From assembly GCF_027924145.1 (NCBI RefSeq), contig NZ_BRVP01000017.1, positions 1 through 64,000 on the forward strand: a stretch of 64,000 nucleotides of DNA. Reading direction: 5' to 3'. Positions 25,644-35,256 of this stretch are shown one piece after another. The position numbers and the translations under genes were made by a program. The stretch is from Neptunitalea chrysea. Lineage in GTDB: Bacteria; Bacteroidota; Bacteroidia; Flavobacteriales; Flavobacteriaceae. The notes beneath the pieces were generated by a model that saw nothing but the letters and a program-made list of their open reading frames with translations, ran no database searches and was not told the origin of the DNA. Position 1 is the first letter of the stretch. The number at the start of each line of letters is the position of its first letter.

Positions 25644-28457
25644 ATGTTAAAGAATTTTTGCTTTTTATTATCTATAGCACTCCTACCTTTGTTTGCTGCT
25701 GCACAACAAGGTACTGTAACTGGTAAAGTAATTGACGGCGAATTTAATGATGTATTACCATTTGCCAATGTAACCGTAAAAGGAGATTCATCTAAAGGAA
25801 CAACCTCAGATTTTGACGGGGTATATTCATTATCATTAGATCCGGGAACCTATACATTAGTGTTCTCTTTTATTGGTTATAACTCTAAAGAAGTGACCGA
25901 TGTAGTGGTAAAAGCTAACGAAACGTTAGAATTAAATACCACATTAGGTATGGCCTCACAAGCTCTAGATGAAGTTGTAGTTACTACAACGGTACGTAAA
26001 AACACTGAAGTATCTGTACTTAATTTCCAGAAAAAATCGGTTACCTTATTAGATGGTTTATCTATGGAAGGTATTAAAAAAACAGGGGCTTCTAGTATTG
26101 CTTCTGCTATTAGAACCGTTCCTGGAGTTTCTGTTCAAGATGGTAAGTTCGTATACGTACGTGGTTTAGGTGACCGTTATACAAAATCTATCTTAAACGG
26201 TATGGATATCCCAGGGTTAGACCCAGATAAAAACACCGTTCAAATGGATATATTCCCAACAAGTATCTTAGAAAATATTATTGTTGTTAAATCTGCTTCA
26301 GCTGATTTACCTGCCGATTTTACAGGCGGGGTAGTTAACATTGTAACTAAAGATTTCCCTTCACAAAAACAATCATCATTATCATTTTCTGTAGGATATA
26401 ACCCAGACATGAACATGAAAAGTAACTTTTTAAGTTATGATGGAGGTTCTACAGACTTCTTAGGATTTGATGATGGAACTAGAAAAATGCCTATTTCTGC
26501 AAATACAAATGTTCCTTCTCCTCCAGGAGATAATGGTACTTTAGAAGGTATTACTCGTTCATTTACACCTAACATGGCTGCTAAAGAAAAAACTTCTTTA
26601 CCAAACTTTAGTTTTGGGTATAACTATGGTAACCAATACGACCTAAAAAATGGAAATAAATTAGGTATTATTGCTTCATTAGATTACAAAAACAAAACTA
26701 CTTTTTATGACGATTTTCAAAATGGAATCTATGTAAAATGGAGTGAAAGTAATCTTTACGACTTACGCGCAGATAGAACCAGAACAGGTGCTAATGGTAC
26801 CAACTCTGTTTTACTTTCAGGTTTAGCAGGGTTATCTTATAAAACTGAAAAATCTAAATATCGTTTTAATGTACTTCACATCCAAAATGGTGAAGATAGA
26901 GCGGCCATATACAATCAGGTTACAGAAGTATCAAACGTAGTTACAACTCTTAAACATTACTTAGAGTACAAACAACGTTCTGTTACTAACATTTTATTAT
27001 CTGGTAAACATTCTTCTGAAGATGCTTCATTCACTACGGAATGGGCACTTTCTCCTACCTTAACTAACGTTCAGGATAAAGATGCAAAATTAACTACCTT
27101 TATTGATAATGGTGATGGTACATATATGATTAGTTCTGATGCTGGTTTCCCAGTTAGATTATGGAGAGATTTAAAAGAGGTTAACCTTATAGGTAAATTA
27201 GATTTTACAAAATCGTACGACCTGTTTAAGAACAAATCTCAATTAAAATTTGGTGGATTGTACAGCTACAAAAACAGAAATTATACAATCTACAATTATG
27301 ATGTAGCCTTTAGAGCTATTAATACAAATATTTTTGATGGTGACCCAGATGCGATTTTATCATATGATAATGTATGGACACCAGCTACCAACAGCGGTTC
27401 GTATATTAGAGGTAACTTCCAGCCAATTAACGACTTTGAGTCTACTCAATCTACAGCTGCAGGTTATGTATCTAACGAATTTAAAGTAACTGAAAAGTTA
27501 AAGGCTGTTGTAGGTTTAAGGGCGGAATATTTTACAACATTATTTACAGGTACTGATGGTTCTACTGAGTTAAACAATGAACAAACATTAGACGTATTAG
27601 ATTTATTTCCTTCTGCAAACTTTATCTATGGGTTAAACGATAACAGTAACATTCGTTTATCTTACTATAGAACTACTGCAAGACCTAGTTTTAAAGAAAA
27701 ATCATTTGTTCAAATCCGTGATTTATTAAATGGTTTATTATTCTTAGGTAATATGGATCTTGTACCTTCTTACATTAACAATATGGATTTACGTTATGAG
27801 TTCTTTGGTAATCAAGCACAAATGTTTGCTATAAGTGGTTTCTATAAGGACTTTAAAAATCCTATTGAGGTTGTTGCCTATGACCAAACGGTACCTGACC
27901 AAATTACCCCAAGAAACTCTGAAGCTGCTAGGGTAATGGGAATTGAACTAGAGGCTCGAAAAAACTTTGGTTTTATTACCAAAGGACTAGAAAACTTAAG
28001 TCTTAATTTGAACGTTTCCGTAATTGATTCTAGAATTGACATGGCTACAGAAGAATATGAAGCACGTGTTACTTATACCAGAGATGGTGAAGAGGTAAAA
28101 GATTACAGAAAATTACAAGGGCAATCTCCTTACCTAATTAATACTGGTTTAACTTATAACAGTGATAATGCTGGTTTAAAAACTGGTGTATATTACAACG
28201 TACAAGGAAAAACTTTGGAAGTTGTTGGTAGTGCAGGTCAAATTCCTGATGTATACACAATGCCTTTTCATAGTTTCAACTTCAACTTTTCTAAAACTTT
28301 AGATAAAGATAAAAAATCTAAAATCACCTTTAAAGTTGAAAACATCTTAAATGAAACTAGAAGAAGCCAGTACGAATCATACAACGCTGCAAATGAAAAC
28401 TTCTCATTTAGAGCTCCTGGTACTACATTTACTTTAGGATACAGCATGAACTTCTAA
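25644..28457 (+). CDS. TonB-dependent outer-membrane receptor
   Basis: A 937-residue outer-membrane transporter. Signal peptide 1-20 (ending LFAAAQ). A carboxypeptidase-regulatory-like domain follows (about 22-110: GTVTGKVIDGEFNDVLPFAN; FDGVYSLSLDPGTY), then a TonB box/plug region (about 115-235: DEVVVTT, RTVPGVSVQDGKFVYVRGLG, GGVVNIVTKDF). The rest is a 22-strand beta barrel ending in FTLGYSMNF with a terminal aromatic residue. It is not a SusC/RagA type and has no SusD partner. The neighbour upstream is the beta-helical lipoprotein. Substrate unknown. Confidence 0.92.
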   Translation: MLKNFCFLLSIALLPLFAAAQQGTVTGKVIDGEFNDVLPFANVTVKGDSSKGTTSDFDGVYSLSLDPGTYTLVFSFIGYNSKEVTDVVVKANETLELNTTLGMASQALDEVVVTTTVRKNTEVSVLNFQKKSVTLLDGLSMEGIKKTGASSIASAIRTVPGVSVQDGKFVYVRGLGDRYTKSILNGMDIPGLDPDKNTVQMDIFPTSILENIIVVKSASADLPADFTGGVVNIVTKDFPSQKQSSLSFSVGYNPDMNMKSNFLSYDGGSTDFLGFDDGTRKMPISANTNVPSPPGDNGTLEGITRSFTPNMAAKEKTSLPNFSFGYNYGNQYDLKNGNKLGIIASLDYKNKTTFYDDFQNGIYVKWSESNLYDLRADRTRTGANGTNSVLLSGLAGLSYKTEKSKYRFNVLHIQNGEDRAAIYNQVTEVSNVVTTLKHYLEYKQRSVTNILLSGKHSSEDASFTTEWALSPTLTNVQDKDAKLTTFIDNGDGTYMISSDAGFPVRLWRDLKEVNLIGKLDFTKSYDLFKNKSQLKFGGLYSYKNRNYTIYNYDVAFRAINTNIFDGDPDAILSYDNVWTPATNSGSYIRGNFQPINDFESTQSTAAGYVSNEFKVTEKLKAVVGLRAEYFTTLFTGTDGSTELNNEQTLDVLDLFPSANFIYGLNDNSNIRLSYYRTTARPSFKEKSFVQIRDLLNGLLFLGNMDLVPSYINNMDLRYEFFGNQAQMFAISGFYKDFKNPIEVVAYDQTVPDQITPRNSEAARVMGIELEARKNFGFITKGLENLSLNLNVSVIDSRIDMATEEYEARVTYTRDGEEVKDYRKLQGQSPYLINTGLTYNSDNAGLKTGVYYNVQGKTLEVVGSAGQIPDVYTMPFHSFNFNFSKTLDKDKKSKITFKVENILNETRRSQYESYNAANENFSFRAPGTTFTLGYSMNF

Positions 28458-28512
28458 CATTCTTTTGAATTAGCTTGATTTAATAAAAATCAAATTTGAA
28501 TTACTAATATAT

Positions 28513-28543
28513 AAAGAGGGATTATTACTAATCCCTCTTTTTT
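28513..28543 (+). terminator. Terminator of the TonB receptor gene
   Basis: A perfect 12-bp stem, AAAGAGGGATTA with its complement (28513-28524 and 28529-28540), has a TTAC loop and continues into T's to 28543. It lies 55 bases after the stop codon. Confidence 0.9.
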
Positions 28544-28583
28544 ATTTGGCTTCACCTTAGCACATTTTATAATTGCCTTTTAC

Positions 28584-28591
28584 TACCTTTG
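28584..28591 (+). promoter_or_regulatory. -7 promoter box of the ABC ATPase gene
   Basis: A perfect TACCTTTG lies 17 bases before the ATG. A TTG at 28556-28558 is 25 bases upstream, slightly far for a -33 element. The leader would be very short. Confidence 0.5.
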
Positions 28592-28607
28592 CTACAAAAT
28601 ACCGCAC

Positions 28608-29543
28608 ATGTTAAAGGTTTCTAATGTATGCTTCTCATACGATGCTAAAAAGGTTTTAAATAATATTTCATTTTCTGTAAATCAAGGAGAACATATTGCC
28701 ATTGTAGGCGAAAGTGGCTGTGGTAAAAGTACCCTGCTAAGGTGTTTATATGGGTTATACGATTTAGATGAAGGTGAACTAGCCTACAATAATGAGAAAA
28801 TTTTGGGACCTGCCTATAATCTAGTACCCGGAATGGACTTTATGAAATACCTGGCACAAGATTTTGACCTGATGCCTTTTATCACCGTAGCAGAAAACAT
28901 TGGTAAGTACCTTTCTAATTTTTATAAAGAAGAAAAACAGATACGCATTAAGGAACTACTAGACATGGTAGAAATGACACCTTATGCCAATGTAAAAGCC
29001 AAACTACTAAGTGGCGGACAAATGCAACGGGTAGCACTTGCTAGAGCTATTGCTAGAGAGCCAAAAGTATTATTACTAGATGAACCCTTTAGCCATATAG
29101 ATAGCTTTCAGAAAAATCGCTTGCGCCGTAATTTATTTCGTCATTTAAAAGAAGCTAACATTACGTGTATTGTAGCCACCCACGACCGAGAAGAGTCGTT
29201 ACCGTTTGCCGACAAAATATTGGTTATGAAAGCCGGAGAGACACTTTCTTATGACACACCCAACACTATATACAACACCCCTAAAAACAAGTACACAGCC
29301 GCTTTATTTGGTGATATAAACGTACTAAACAAAAAAGACTTTGGTGGTTATGATGAAGAATTGATTTGCTACCCACACCAAGTACACATCGTACAAGAAA
29401 ACGGAACCCCAGCCACTGTAAAAGAATGCTACTACAGAGGTGCCGATTATTTGGTAATTGCCGAATTAACTAACAAGCAACAAGTGTTTGTGGAAACAAA
29501 AAAGCAATTTACCCTAAACGACACAATTTTAATAACCATCTAG
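28608..29543 (+). CDS. Orphan ABC-transporter ATP-binding protein
   Basis: A 311-residue ABC ATPase with Walker A GESGCGKST (34-42), signature LSGGQ (134-138), Walker B VLLLDEP (154-160) and H-loop ATHDREES. The C-terminal ~90 residues (from about 220, with YPHQVHIVQENG) form an accessory domain like the regulatory tails of CysA/MalK/PotA-type importers. There is no permease or binding protein adjacent, so the partner is encoded elsewhere and the substrate is unknown. It is monocistronic with its own promoter box. Confidence 0.9.
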   Translation: MLKVSNVCFSYDAKKVLNNISFSVNQGEHIAIVGESGCGKSTLLRCLYGLYDLDEGELAYNNEKILGPAYNLVPGMDFMKYLAQDFDLMPFITVAENIGKYLSNFYKEEKQIRIKELLDMVEMTPYANVKAKLLSGGQMQRVALARAIAREPKVLLLDEPFSHIDSFQKNRLRRNLFRHLKEANITCIVATHDREESLPFADKILVMKAGETLSYDTPNTIYNTPKNKYTAALFGDINVLNKKDFGGYDEELICYPHQVHIVQENGTPATVKECYYRGADYLVIAELTNKQQVFVETKKQFTLNDTILITI

Positions 29544-29560
29544 GGACTAGATTTATGTTA

Positions 29561-29653
29561 CTCAATAATTGAGATTAAATGCTCCGAGACTTATCTCGAA
29601 ATAGAAATGTTATGCTTACTAAACGCTTCGTGGACTTGCCCCAAAGTAGTTTA
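29561..29653 (-). repeat. Dispersed two-hairpin element, copy B
   Basis: On the minus strand the element begins TAAACTACTTTGGGGCAAG and ends in the imperfect palindrome CTCAATTATTGAG. It is 93 bp long, equal to copy A at 3693-3785. Its left 28 bases match copy C (43034-43061) at 23 positions. It lies between two convergent genes and overlaps the last codon region of the Gre-like gene by three bases. Confidence 0.6.
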
Positions 29654-30109
29654 CCAAATATTTTTAACCACAAGCTGCTTCCCCATAAAAGACAACTCAT
29701 CACCTTCATTAGCACCTAGCAAAGCCTTGCCTACCGGAGATATTGCAGACACCACAAAATAGCTAGTGCCTTCATACTTTAGTATGCCGTGGCTCACAGC
29801 AATAAGATAAGTTCCTAAATTGGTATCTACCAAAGTACCTAACCGTACTCTTTGCGTATCTTTTTGAGTAGTATTGAGTAACTTATGGATGGTCTGAATA
29901 TCGGTTTGAACCTCTAATACTTTATGTCCGGTTTTTTCCATTTCTAACTGTACCATTGCTCTACCGGTTTCATGCTTATCACCAGCAGTACTCTTAGTCT
30001 CAGAAAACAACGACTCTTTTAAATCGGCTAGTGTAGCTTCTAAAGTGGTTAGTTTACCTATAAGATGCGTTTTACAGCTCGCTAATAACTCAATCTTTCT
30101 TTTTTGCAT
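29651..30109 (-). CDS. GreA/GreB-like transcription elongation factor family protein
   Basis: About 152 residues. An N-terminal helical hairpin (about 1-75, Lys/Glu-rich) and a C-terminal FKBP-like domain ending SPVGKALLGANEGDELSF match the GreA/Rnk layout. The N-terminal coiled coil is shorter and less acidic at its tip than in true GreA, so RNA-polymerase secondary-channel binding is plausible but cleavage activity is uncertain. It overlaps the 3' end of mtgA by 20 bases (35 if the ATG at 30124 is used), implying translational coupling. Relatives are sometimes mislabelled 3-oxoacyl-ACP synthase. Confidence 0.75.
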   Translation of the reverse strand: MQKRKIELLASCKTHLIGKLTTLEATLADLKESLFSETKSTAGDKHETGRAMVQLEMEKTGHKVLEVQTDIQTIHKLLNTTQKDTQRVRLGTLVDTNLGTYLIAVSHGILKYEGTSYFVVSAISPVGKALLGANEGDELSFMGKQLVVKNIW

Positions 30110-30797
30110 CCTTGTATTTATCATAATCTAACTTACCCCCATGAAAACGCATTTGTTGTAATACCCATGCAATTCTTCTTTTAATATACCGTGTTGGTGG
30201 GTTGGCTTTATAATTTCTTGGATTTGGTAAAATGGATGCTAATGCAGCAGCATTACTTTTAGAGAGTTTACTTGCGGGTCTTATAAACCAGTATTGCGAA
30301 GCTGCTTCTACCCCAAAAATACCATTACCCATTTCAATACTATTCAGATACACCTCCATAATACGTTCCTTGGGCCATATTAACTCTATTAAAAGAGTAA
30401 AATATACACCAAACCCTTTTCGAACCCAACTACGATCGGGCCATAAAAAAACGTTTTTAGCAGTTTGCTGACTAATAGTACTTGCTCCCCTCTTTTTAGT
30501 CCCTTTCTTATTATAGTCCATGGCTTGTTCTATAGCCAAGAAATCAAACCCATGATGTTTTAAAAAATTCTGATCCTCACTACATACCACCGCTAAATCC
30601 ATATGTTTAGAAATGTATTTACGCGGAACCCAATCATGTTTAATTTCAAATGCATCGTTGTCACGATTTTCATAGGCTCTAATAGCCATTAACGGGGTAT
30701 ATGGCACCGGTACAAACCTATATAAAGTTACCCATAGAACGGTAACTACTACAAACCAAAAAAAAAGCTTTAACAAAAAGCGAAAGAGTTTCTTCAT
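30090..30797 (-). CDS. mtgA: Monofunctional biosynthetic peptidoglycan transglycosylase
   Basis: Polymerises lipid II into glycan strands at the inner membrane. The 235-residue GT51 protein has an N-terminal membrane anchor (8-27). The catalytic Glu74 is in VVCSEDQNF. The other family motifs follow: RGASTISQQTAKN, then ERIMEVYLN and GIFGVEAASQYWF. It lacks the penicillin-binding domain, as expected for MtgA. It lies 3 bases after the oxidoreductase gene and overlaps the Gre-like gene, forming a three-gene operon. Confidence 0.95.
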   Translation of the reverse strand: MKKLFRFLLKLFFWFVVVTVLWVTLYRFVPVPYTPLMAIRAYENRDNDAFEIKHDWVPRKYISKHMDLAVVCSEDQNFLKHHGFDFLAIEQAMDYNKKGTKKRGASTISQQTAKNVFLWPDRSWVRKGFGVYFTLLIELIWPKERIMEVYLNSIEMGNGIFGVEAASQYWFIRPASKLSKSNAAALASILPNPRNYKANPPTRYIKRRIAWVLQQMRFHGGKLDYDKYKDAKKKD

Positions 30798-30800
30798 ATA

Positions 30801-31916
30801 TTATAACGATTCTAATGCTGCTAATTCTTTACCAATTAAGGTACCAATAGCAATACCCATACCACCTAAACGTACACCACAAAACACATTATCAGACATT
30901 GCCTTTACAATTGGGCGCTTGGCAGCACCAACTCCCATAATACCGCTCCATCTATGGGCTACTTTAAATTCAGTATCGGGTAAAATAATTACCCTTAATA
31001 ATTCCTCCAGCTTTTCTTGTATTAGGATGGTCTGCGCCATGTGCGTAGTGGTTTCGCCCTGCAAATCTAAATGTCTTCCGCCACCAAACAAAATCCTATC
31101 ATCAACATTTCTAAAATAATAATACCCCTCTTCTATATGAAACGTACCTTTAATTTTTAATTCTGGAATAGGTTCTGTAATTAACACCTGAGCACGGGCA
31201 GGCTTAACCTCAGTTACTCCTAAATCGCCTGCATACCCATTGGTAGCAATAAATACTCGTTTTACTTTTAAATCAAATGCATTAGTGGTTATACTCACCT
31301 CACTACCTAAATCTTCAACACCTTCAACAATAACACTATTCAGTACTTTTATATCTTTAGCATAGGCAATTTTTAGTAAAGACGCCATCATTTTACCGGT
31401 ATCTAACTGCCCCTCTAAGGTATTGCTCATATAATACTCCTGAATGTTTCCGAAATTAAAAACATTCGCTTCTTCTTTAAAAATTTCTTGCTTAAAATAA
31501 GGTTTCAAAAGATTGTTTACACGGTCTCTTTGTTCTAGGCACGACTCATAAAACTCAGGATTGCCTTTCGGGAAAATCTCATAGCCTCCATATTGCTTAT
31601 AATCCATAGCCTTGTCTCCTACCAAATGTCGTAATGCCTGTAAACCTTCCCATCTACTTCTTGCCAAGTGTATCATTTCTTCCTCACTGTGCGTATTCAT
31701 ATCATCTAGTAACTCAGACAAACTACCAAAACAACCAAACCCAGCATTTTTGGTACTGGCACCTTGTGGCAGCATACCCCGCTCTAAAATTATGATAGAA
31801 GCATTCGGATACTTTTCGCGCAACGCTATAGCACAATTTAAACCTACAATACCGCTTCCTACAATCGCAAAGTCAATATTCTGAATCCAATTTTTTAATT
31901 CCCAATAGCTAAACAT
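30801..31916 (-). CDS. FAD-dependent oxidoreductase (DAO family)
   Basis: A 371-residue flavoenzyme. The dinucleotide-binding motif is VGSGIVGLNCA (18-28), followed by LERGMLPQGASTKNAGFGC, the DAO-type flavin segment. A substrate domain (YYFRNVDDRILFGGGRHLDL) and the C-terminal FAD loop CGVRLGGMGIAIG complete it. It probably oxidises an amino acid or related amine; the substrate cannot be read from sequence. No signal peptide. It is the first gene of an operon with mtgA (3-base gap) and the Gre-like gene. Confidence 0.9.
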   Translation of the reverse strand: MFSYWELKNWIQNIDFAIVGSGIVGLNCAIALREKYPNASIIILERGMLPQGASTKNAGFGCFGSLSELLDDMNTHSEEEMIHLARSRWEGLQALRHLVGDKAMDYKQYGGYEIFPKGNPEFYESCLEQRDRVNNLLKPYFKQEIFKEEANVFNFGNIQEYYMSNTLEGQLDTGKMMASLLKIAYAKDIKVLNSVIVEGVEDLGSEVSITTNAFDLKVKRVFIATNGYAGDLGVTEVKPARAQVLITEPIPELKIKGTFHIEEGYYYFRNVDDRILFGGGRHLDLQGETTTHMAQTILIQEKLEELLRVIILPDTEFKVAHRWSGIMGVGAAKRPIVKAMSDNVFCGVRLGGMGIAIGTLIGKELAALESL

Positions 31917-31972
31917 AACAATACATTTTCTATTAAAGATAGAAATTAAACATCAAGATTCCTTCTTGACGA

Positions 31973-33304
31973 TTACTTAATTAATAATTTTAACGGGGAT
32001 TTATCAGTATCGCTAAGGTTTAACTTCCCTGTAAAAGTAAAGACATTATTATCAGCAGGTTGCGATTTAATTTCAATATCCTTCACTTCTTTCACATAAG
32101 GTTTTATAAATACAAGGTCTTTATACTCCGCAAGGTTTCTAAAATTAGCATACAAATAAAAAGGCAATCCATACGTAGCAACATCTTTCTCATTCTCATT
32201 TACATTAGTCGAAATAATAATATTACCCCTATCAGATGACTTAGTAAAGAACGTATACAAAGGAAAAATATCACTAGCTAACATACTATCTTTTAGCACC
32301 CCCTTATCGGTAAGATAGCTCATTAAGCCATTCACACTATTGCTCTTTAAACTCATGGTTATGCTAGGAACCTCCTCTTGTGTAATGGTCTTTACTTCTA
32401 CCTTTTCAAAATCATCGTTATAATCATAAGTGATTACCGATTTCTCTTGTAACGTTGTACCCTCTACATTTACTTGAATACCGCTAGCATATTTAGCCAT
32501 TACATTGGCAACTGAAACCCCTGTTTCCCCTATAGGCAATGTATGTTGCTTTAGCAACGGAATACCGTTCATACTAAGATAAAACGCCCTTGTAGTATCT
32601 GTCTGTATCTCCGCTAAAGTATTGTAACTTTTAGCCCCTTTAAAACTATTCTTTACGCTTCCGTTAAACGAAATAAATCCTTTCTCAAATTCAAACGTAC
32701 ATACCGGGCCTTCCTCTGTTAAAATCACTATATCATCATCTACACTTTTAAGCATCTTCAGATACAACTCATTAGTCAACTGCTTCCCTTCCACCAATAA
32801 CGAATCAAATACATCTGTAACACTTTCCTTGGTAGAGCTATATGAAAGTACTAGTCGATCCTCAGTAAACGCCACACGAAAACGACCATCGTTATTTTTT
32901 AAAAGACTATATCCTTTATCTGATGCTTCTCTTTTCAGTTTATACTTTTTGATTAGATAGATTGATAAATCTGCACTGTCTGCAACTGGTAAAGACGTAA
33001 ATAATGTTGTTGCCTTTTTACCTTTTACCGTATAAACAAATACATTAGCTGGGTAATACACCCCTTTATTAAGCTTCTTCTCCTTTTTCTCTTTCTTACT
33101 GCTACCACCAAGGTCACCAAACTCCCCAAAGAAATAGTCTATTGCCAAATCATCTACGGGTATTTTTACAATAACGTCCGCATTATAAGCAATTGCCTGT
33201 TTATAGGAAAGCCTTTCCCTAATCATTAGCACACCATAAAACAGCAAGAGCAGTCCTGCACATAGCAAAACCGCTCTTGTTAATACCTTTTTTAATACCT
33301 TCAT
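31973..33304 (-). CDS. Membrane-anchored protein of unknown function, third gene of envelope operon
   Basis: A 443-residue protein with one N-terminal membrane helix (about 12-27, VLLCAGLLLLFYGVLM) and a large, beta-rich exported domain. It contains a KKEKKEKK patch near residue 75. I do not recognise a family. Features such as DLAIDYFFGEFG and the paired accounting of VYTVKGKK and TSLPVADSADL resemble the layout of its larger neighbour, so the two may be distant paralogues. Its ATG follows the neighbour's stop codon with no gap, so translation is coupled. Confidence 0.75.
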   Translation of the reverse strand: MKVLKKVLTRAVLLCAGLLLLFYGVLMIRERLSYKQAIAYNADVIVKIPVDDLAIDYFFGEFGDLGGSSKKEKKEKKLNKGVYYPANVFVYTVKGKKATTLFTSLPVADSADLSIYLIKKYKLKREASDKGYSLLKNNDGRFRVAFTEDRLVLSYSSTKESVTDVFDSLLVEGKQLTNELYLKMLKSVDDDIVILTEEGPVCTFEFEKGFISFNGSVKNSFKGAKSYNTLAEIQTDTTRAFYLSMNGIPLLKQHTLPIGETGVSVANVMAKYASGIQVNVEGTTLQEKSVITYDYNDDFEKVEVKTITQEEVPSITMSLKSNSVNGLMSYLTDKGVLKDSMLASDIFPLYTFFTKSSDRGNIIISTNVNENEKDVATYGLPFYLYANFRNLAEYKDLVFIKPYVKEVKDIEIKSQPADNNVFTFTGKLNLSDTDKSPLKLLIK

Positions 33305-35254
33305 TTATCTAGGCATATTTTGTATCATATCGAAAAAATACTCCATTGCATTTCCTTTACCAGCCGGATATGCCCACTCAATTTTATTCGTTATTGTATT
33401 TCCTTTCATTTTAGAAGTCTCCATAGAAAGAGATCCAAAATTATCTAACATATAAATAATTACCTTCATTTGGGCAATCCCCATATCTTCAACCGGTAAT
33501 TCCTGTGCTAACCTTGAACCATCAAAATACGCTGCAAACTTATTTTTAGTAAGCATTGATTTATGTTCATCTGTTAAATACGGAACAAAAGTACCTGAAG
33601 CTATTTGGGTTGCCTCCTCTTTAGAGTTACTAATAAATACAATACCATCTTTAATAATTACATAAACAGACATTGGAAAATCAGGAATTTTAAAATCATA
33701 ATAGCCATTCTCATTAGTAATCACCTGCTTCTTAACCCCATATGCAATTAGCTTGTTTAAAATAGACGGATTATCTGAAGATAACATAATTAACATTTCG
33801 GGTATCTTCTCCATTTTGGTTTCCTGAATTTCTTCAGATTCCCATGTCTCTTCGTTATACTCATAGGTAGTATACGTAACTTCTCTTTCATTGATTCCAT
33901 TAAACACTACAACACCATCACCGTTTATTAGCTCTCCAATAGCTTTCTCATCTAAAATTAGTGAAAATGCCTCTGTAGCTATATCCACCAACTCTTTGTC
34001 TACATAAGGTATATTAGGCATACTCCTTGAAACAATACCAGGATACTCCTTCAATATATTTTCCGTATTTATTGCCATTGCAGCATATCCTATAGCCTTG
34101 TCCTCATTAATATAATTAAGAAACTTATCATTCAAATCACGATCATAAATTCCTTTATAATAATCGGCCATTTCATCATTTAACCTAGTAGCCAGAGTTA
34201 ACTCAATATTAGTATCATTAAGATAAAGATTTACTCCATTAGACATTCCTTCATAGGCATTTAAAAGATTCTTACTCATCCTCATTTGAGGCAATCCTAA
34301 TTGATCCATCCATGGTTCTAAAATAGTTGTAAAATCATCTATATAAATAGATAATTCAGCTTTATCATCTATAGACTTCTTAAAATCCTTATTTCTTATA
34401 ATAGAAGTATCCTTACTACCTCTAATTATTTGTTTTGCCTTTTTAAATGACCACGCAGTTGTTAGCATCCCTTTAATACTATCGTTAGCGGATACTTCCA
34501 TGTGATAATGATTATATTCAGCAGCATCGTATTCCATATCTTCCTCATAATCTATATCCTCTTCATAGTCTACATTTTCTACCTTTTCAACCACCACGTA
34601 CGTATCTGGCTCCTCTATTTCCTCGGTAATTTCTATTTCCTCTGTTTCATCACTAGGCTCATCAACCGCTTCTTTAACCAATACCATTTCAACATCTGTA
34701 TCTAAAGAATCGCTTTGGATATAATTATCCCAAGAAAACTCTTTTTCCGCCTCAAGACCATAACGTTCAATTACCTCATCTTGCTTAAAATATGAGGATA
34801 CTAAAGCACCATAAACAAACACAAAATACTCTTTACTCCATACTATAGATACCTCTATATCTTTAGATTCAATAGTGTGTAATTCTTGCTCTTGTACTAT
34901 TTCCATATGAGATGCCGTAGTAATAGCACTCTCTAATTTGTTATGATTTTTTATAGGTAAAACCACCACATTGTACATAATACTATCATTAGATTGTAAA
35001 AAGTACTGTGCTGACCCTTTTAAATCTAGTCCTACATCTTTAAAAGAAGACCCAATGCCCATTTGCTCTAATTGTGGTAAAATCATTTTACCCAAAAGCG
35101 ATTCTTCTAATTGCTTTATCGACATAAGCTCTAGTAAGTTTCCACTATTTGCAGAAACTACCACCTTGGCATTTGCAGGCACTTTTTCAATAGTCTCCTG
35201 AGCATTTATAAACACAGTAGTACCCAGCAATAAAAATGCGATTAACTTTTTCAT
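33305..35254 (-). CDS. Exported DUF4836-like protein, second gene of envelope operon
   Basis: A 649-residue exported protein. Signal peptide 1-18 (LLLGTTVFINAQ), followed by VPANAKVVVSANSGNLLELM, which resembles the N-terminus of the DUF4836 / DUF3352-like group. A strongly acidic low-complexity stretch (about 205-255) contains imperfect repeats of DYEEDI/DYEEDM and could bind cations. The rest alternates strands and helices, with KAIGYAAMAIN and GDGVVVFNGINE as typical segments. It sits 2 bases after the upstream lipoprotein gene and directly abuts the downstream gene. Function unknown; periplasmic or outer-membrane-associated. Confidence 0.75.
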   Translation of the reverse strand: MKKLIAFLLLGTTVFINAQETIEKVPANAKVVVSANSGNLLELMSIKQLEESLLGKMILPQLEQMGIGSSFKDVGLDLKGSAQYFLQSNDSIMYNVVVLPIKNHNKLESAITTASHMEIVQEQELHTIESKDIEVSIVWSKEYFVFVYGALVSSYFKQDEVIERYGLEAEKEFSWDNYIQSDSLDTDVEMVLVKEAVDEPSDETEEIEITEEIEEPDTYVVVEKVENVDYEEDIDYEEDMEYDAAEYNHYHMEVSANDSIKGMLTTAWSFKKAKQIIRGSKDTSIIRNKDFKKSIDDKAELSIYIDDFTTILEPWMDQLGLPQMRMSKNLLNAYEGMSNGVNLYLNDTNIELTLATRLNDEMADYYKGIYDRDLNDKFLNYINEDKAIGYAAMAINTENILKEYPGIVSRSMPNIPYVDKELVDIATEAFSLILDEKAIGELINGDGVVVFNGINEREVTYTTYEYNEETWESEEIQETKMEKIPEMLIMLSSDNPSILNKLIAYGVKKQVITNENGYYDFKIPDFPMSVYVIIKDGIVFISNSKEEATQIASGTFVPYLTDEHKSMLTKNKFAAYFDGSRLAQELPVEDMGIAQMKVIIYMLDNFGSLSMETSKMKGNTITNKIEWAYPAGKGNAMEYFFDMIQNMPR

Positions 35255-35256
35255 AA

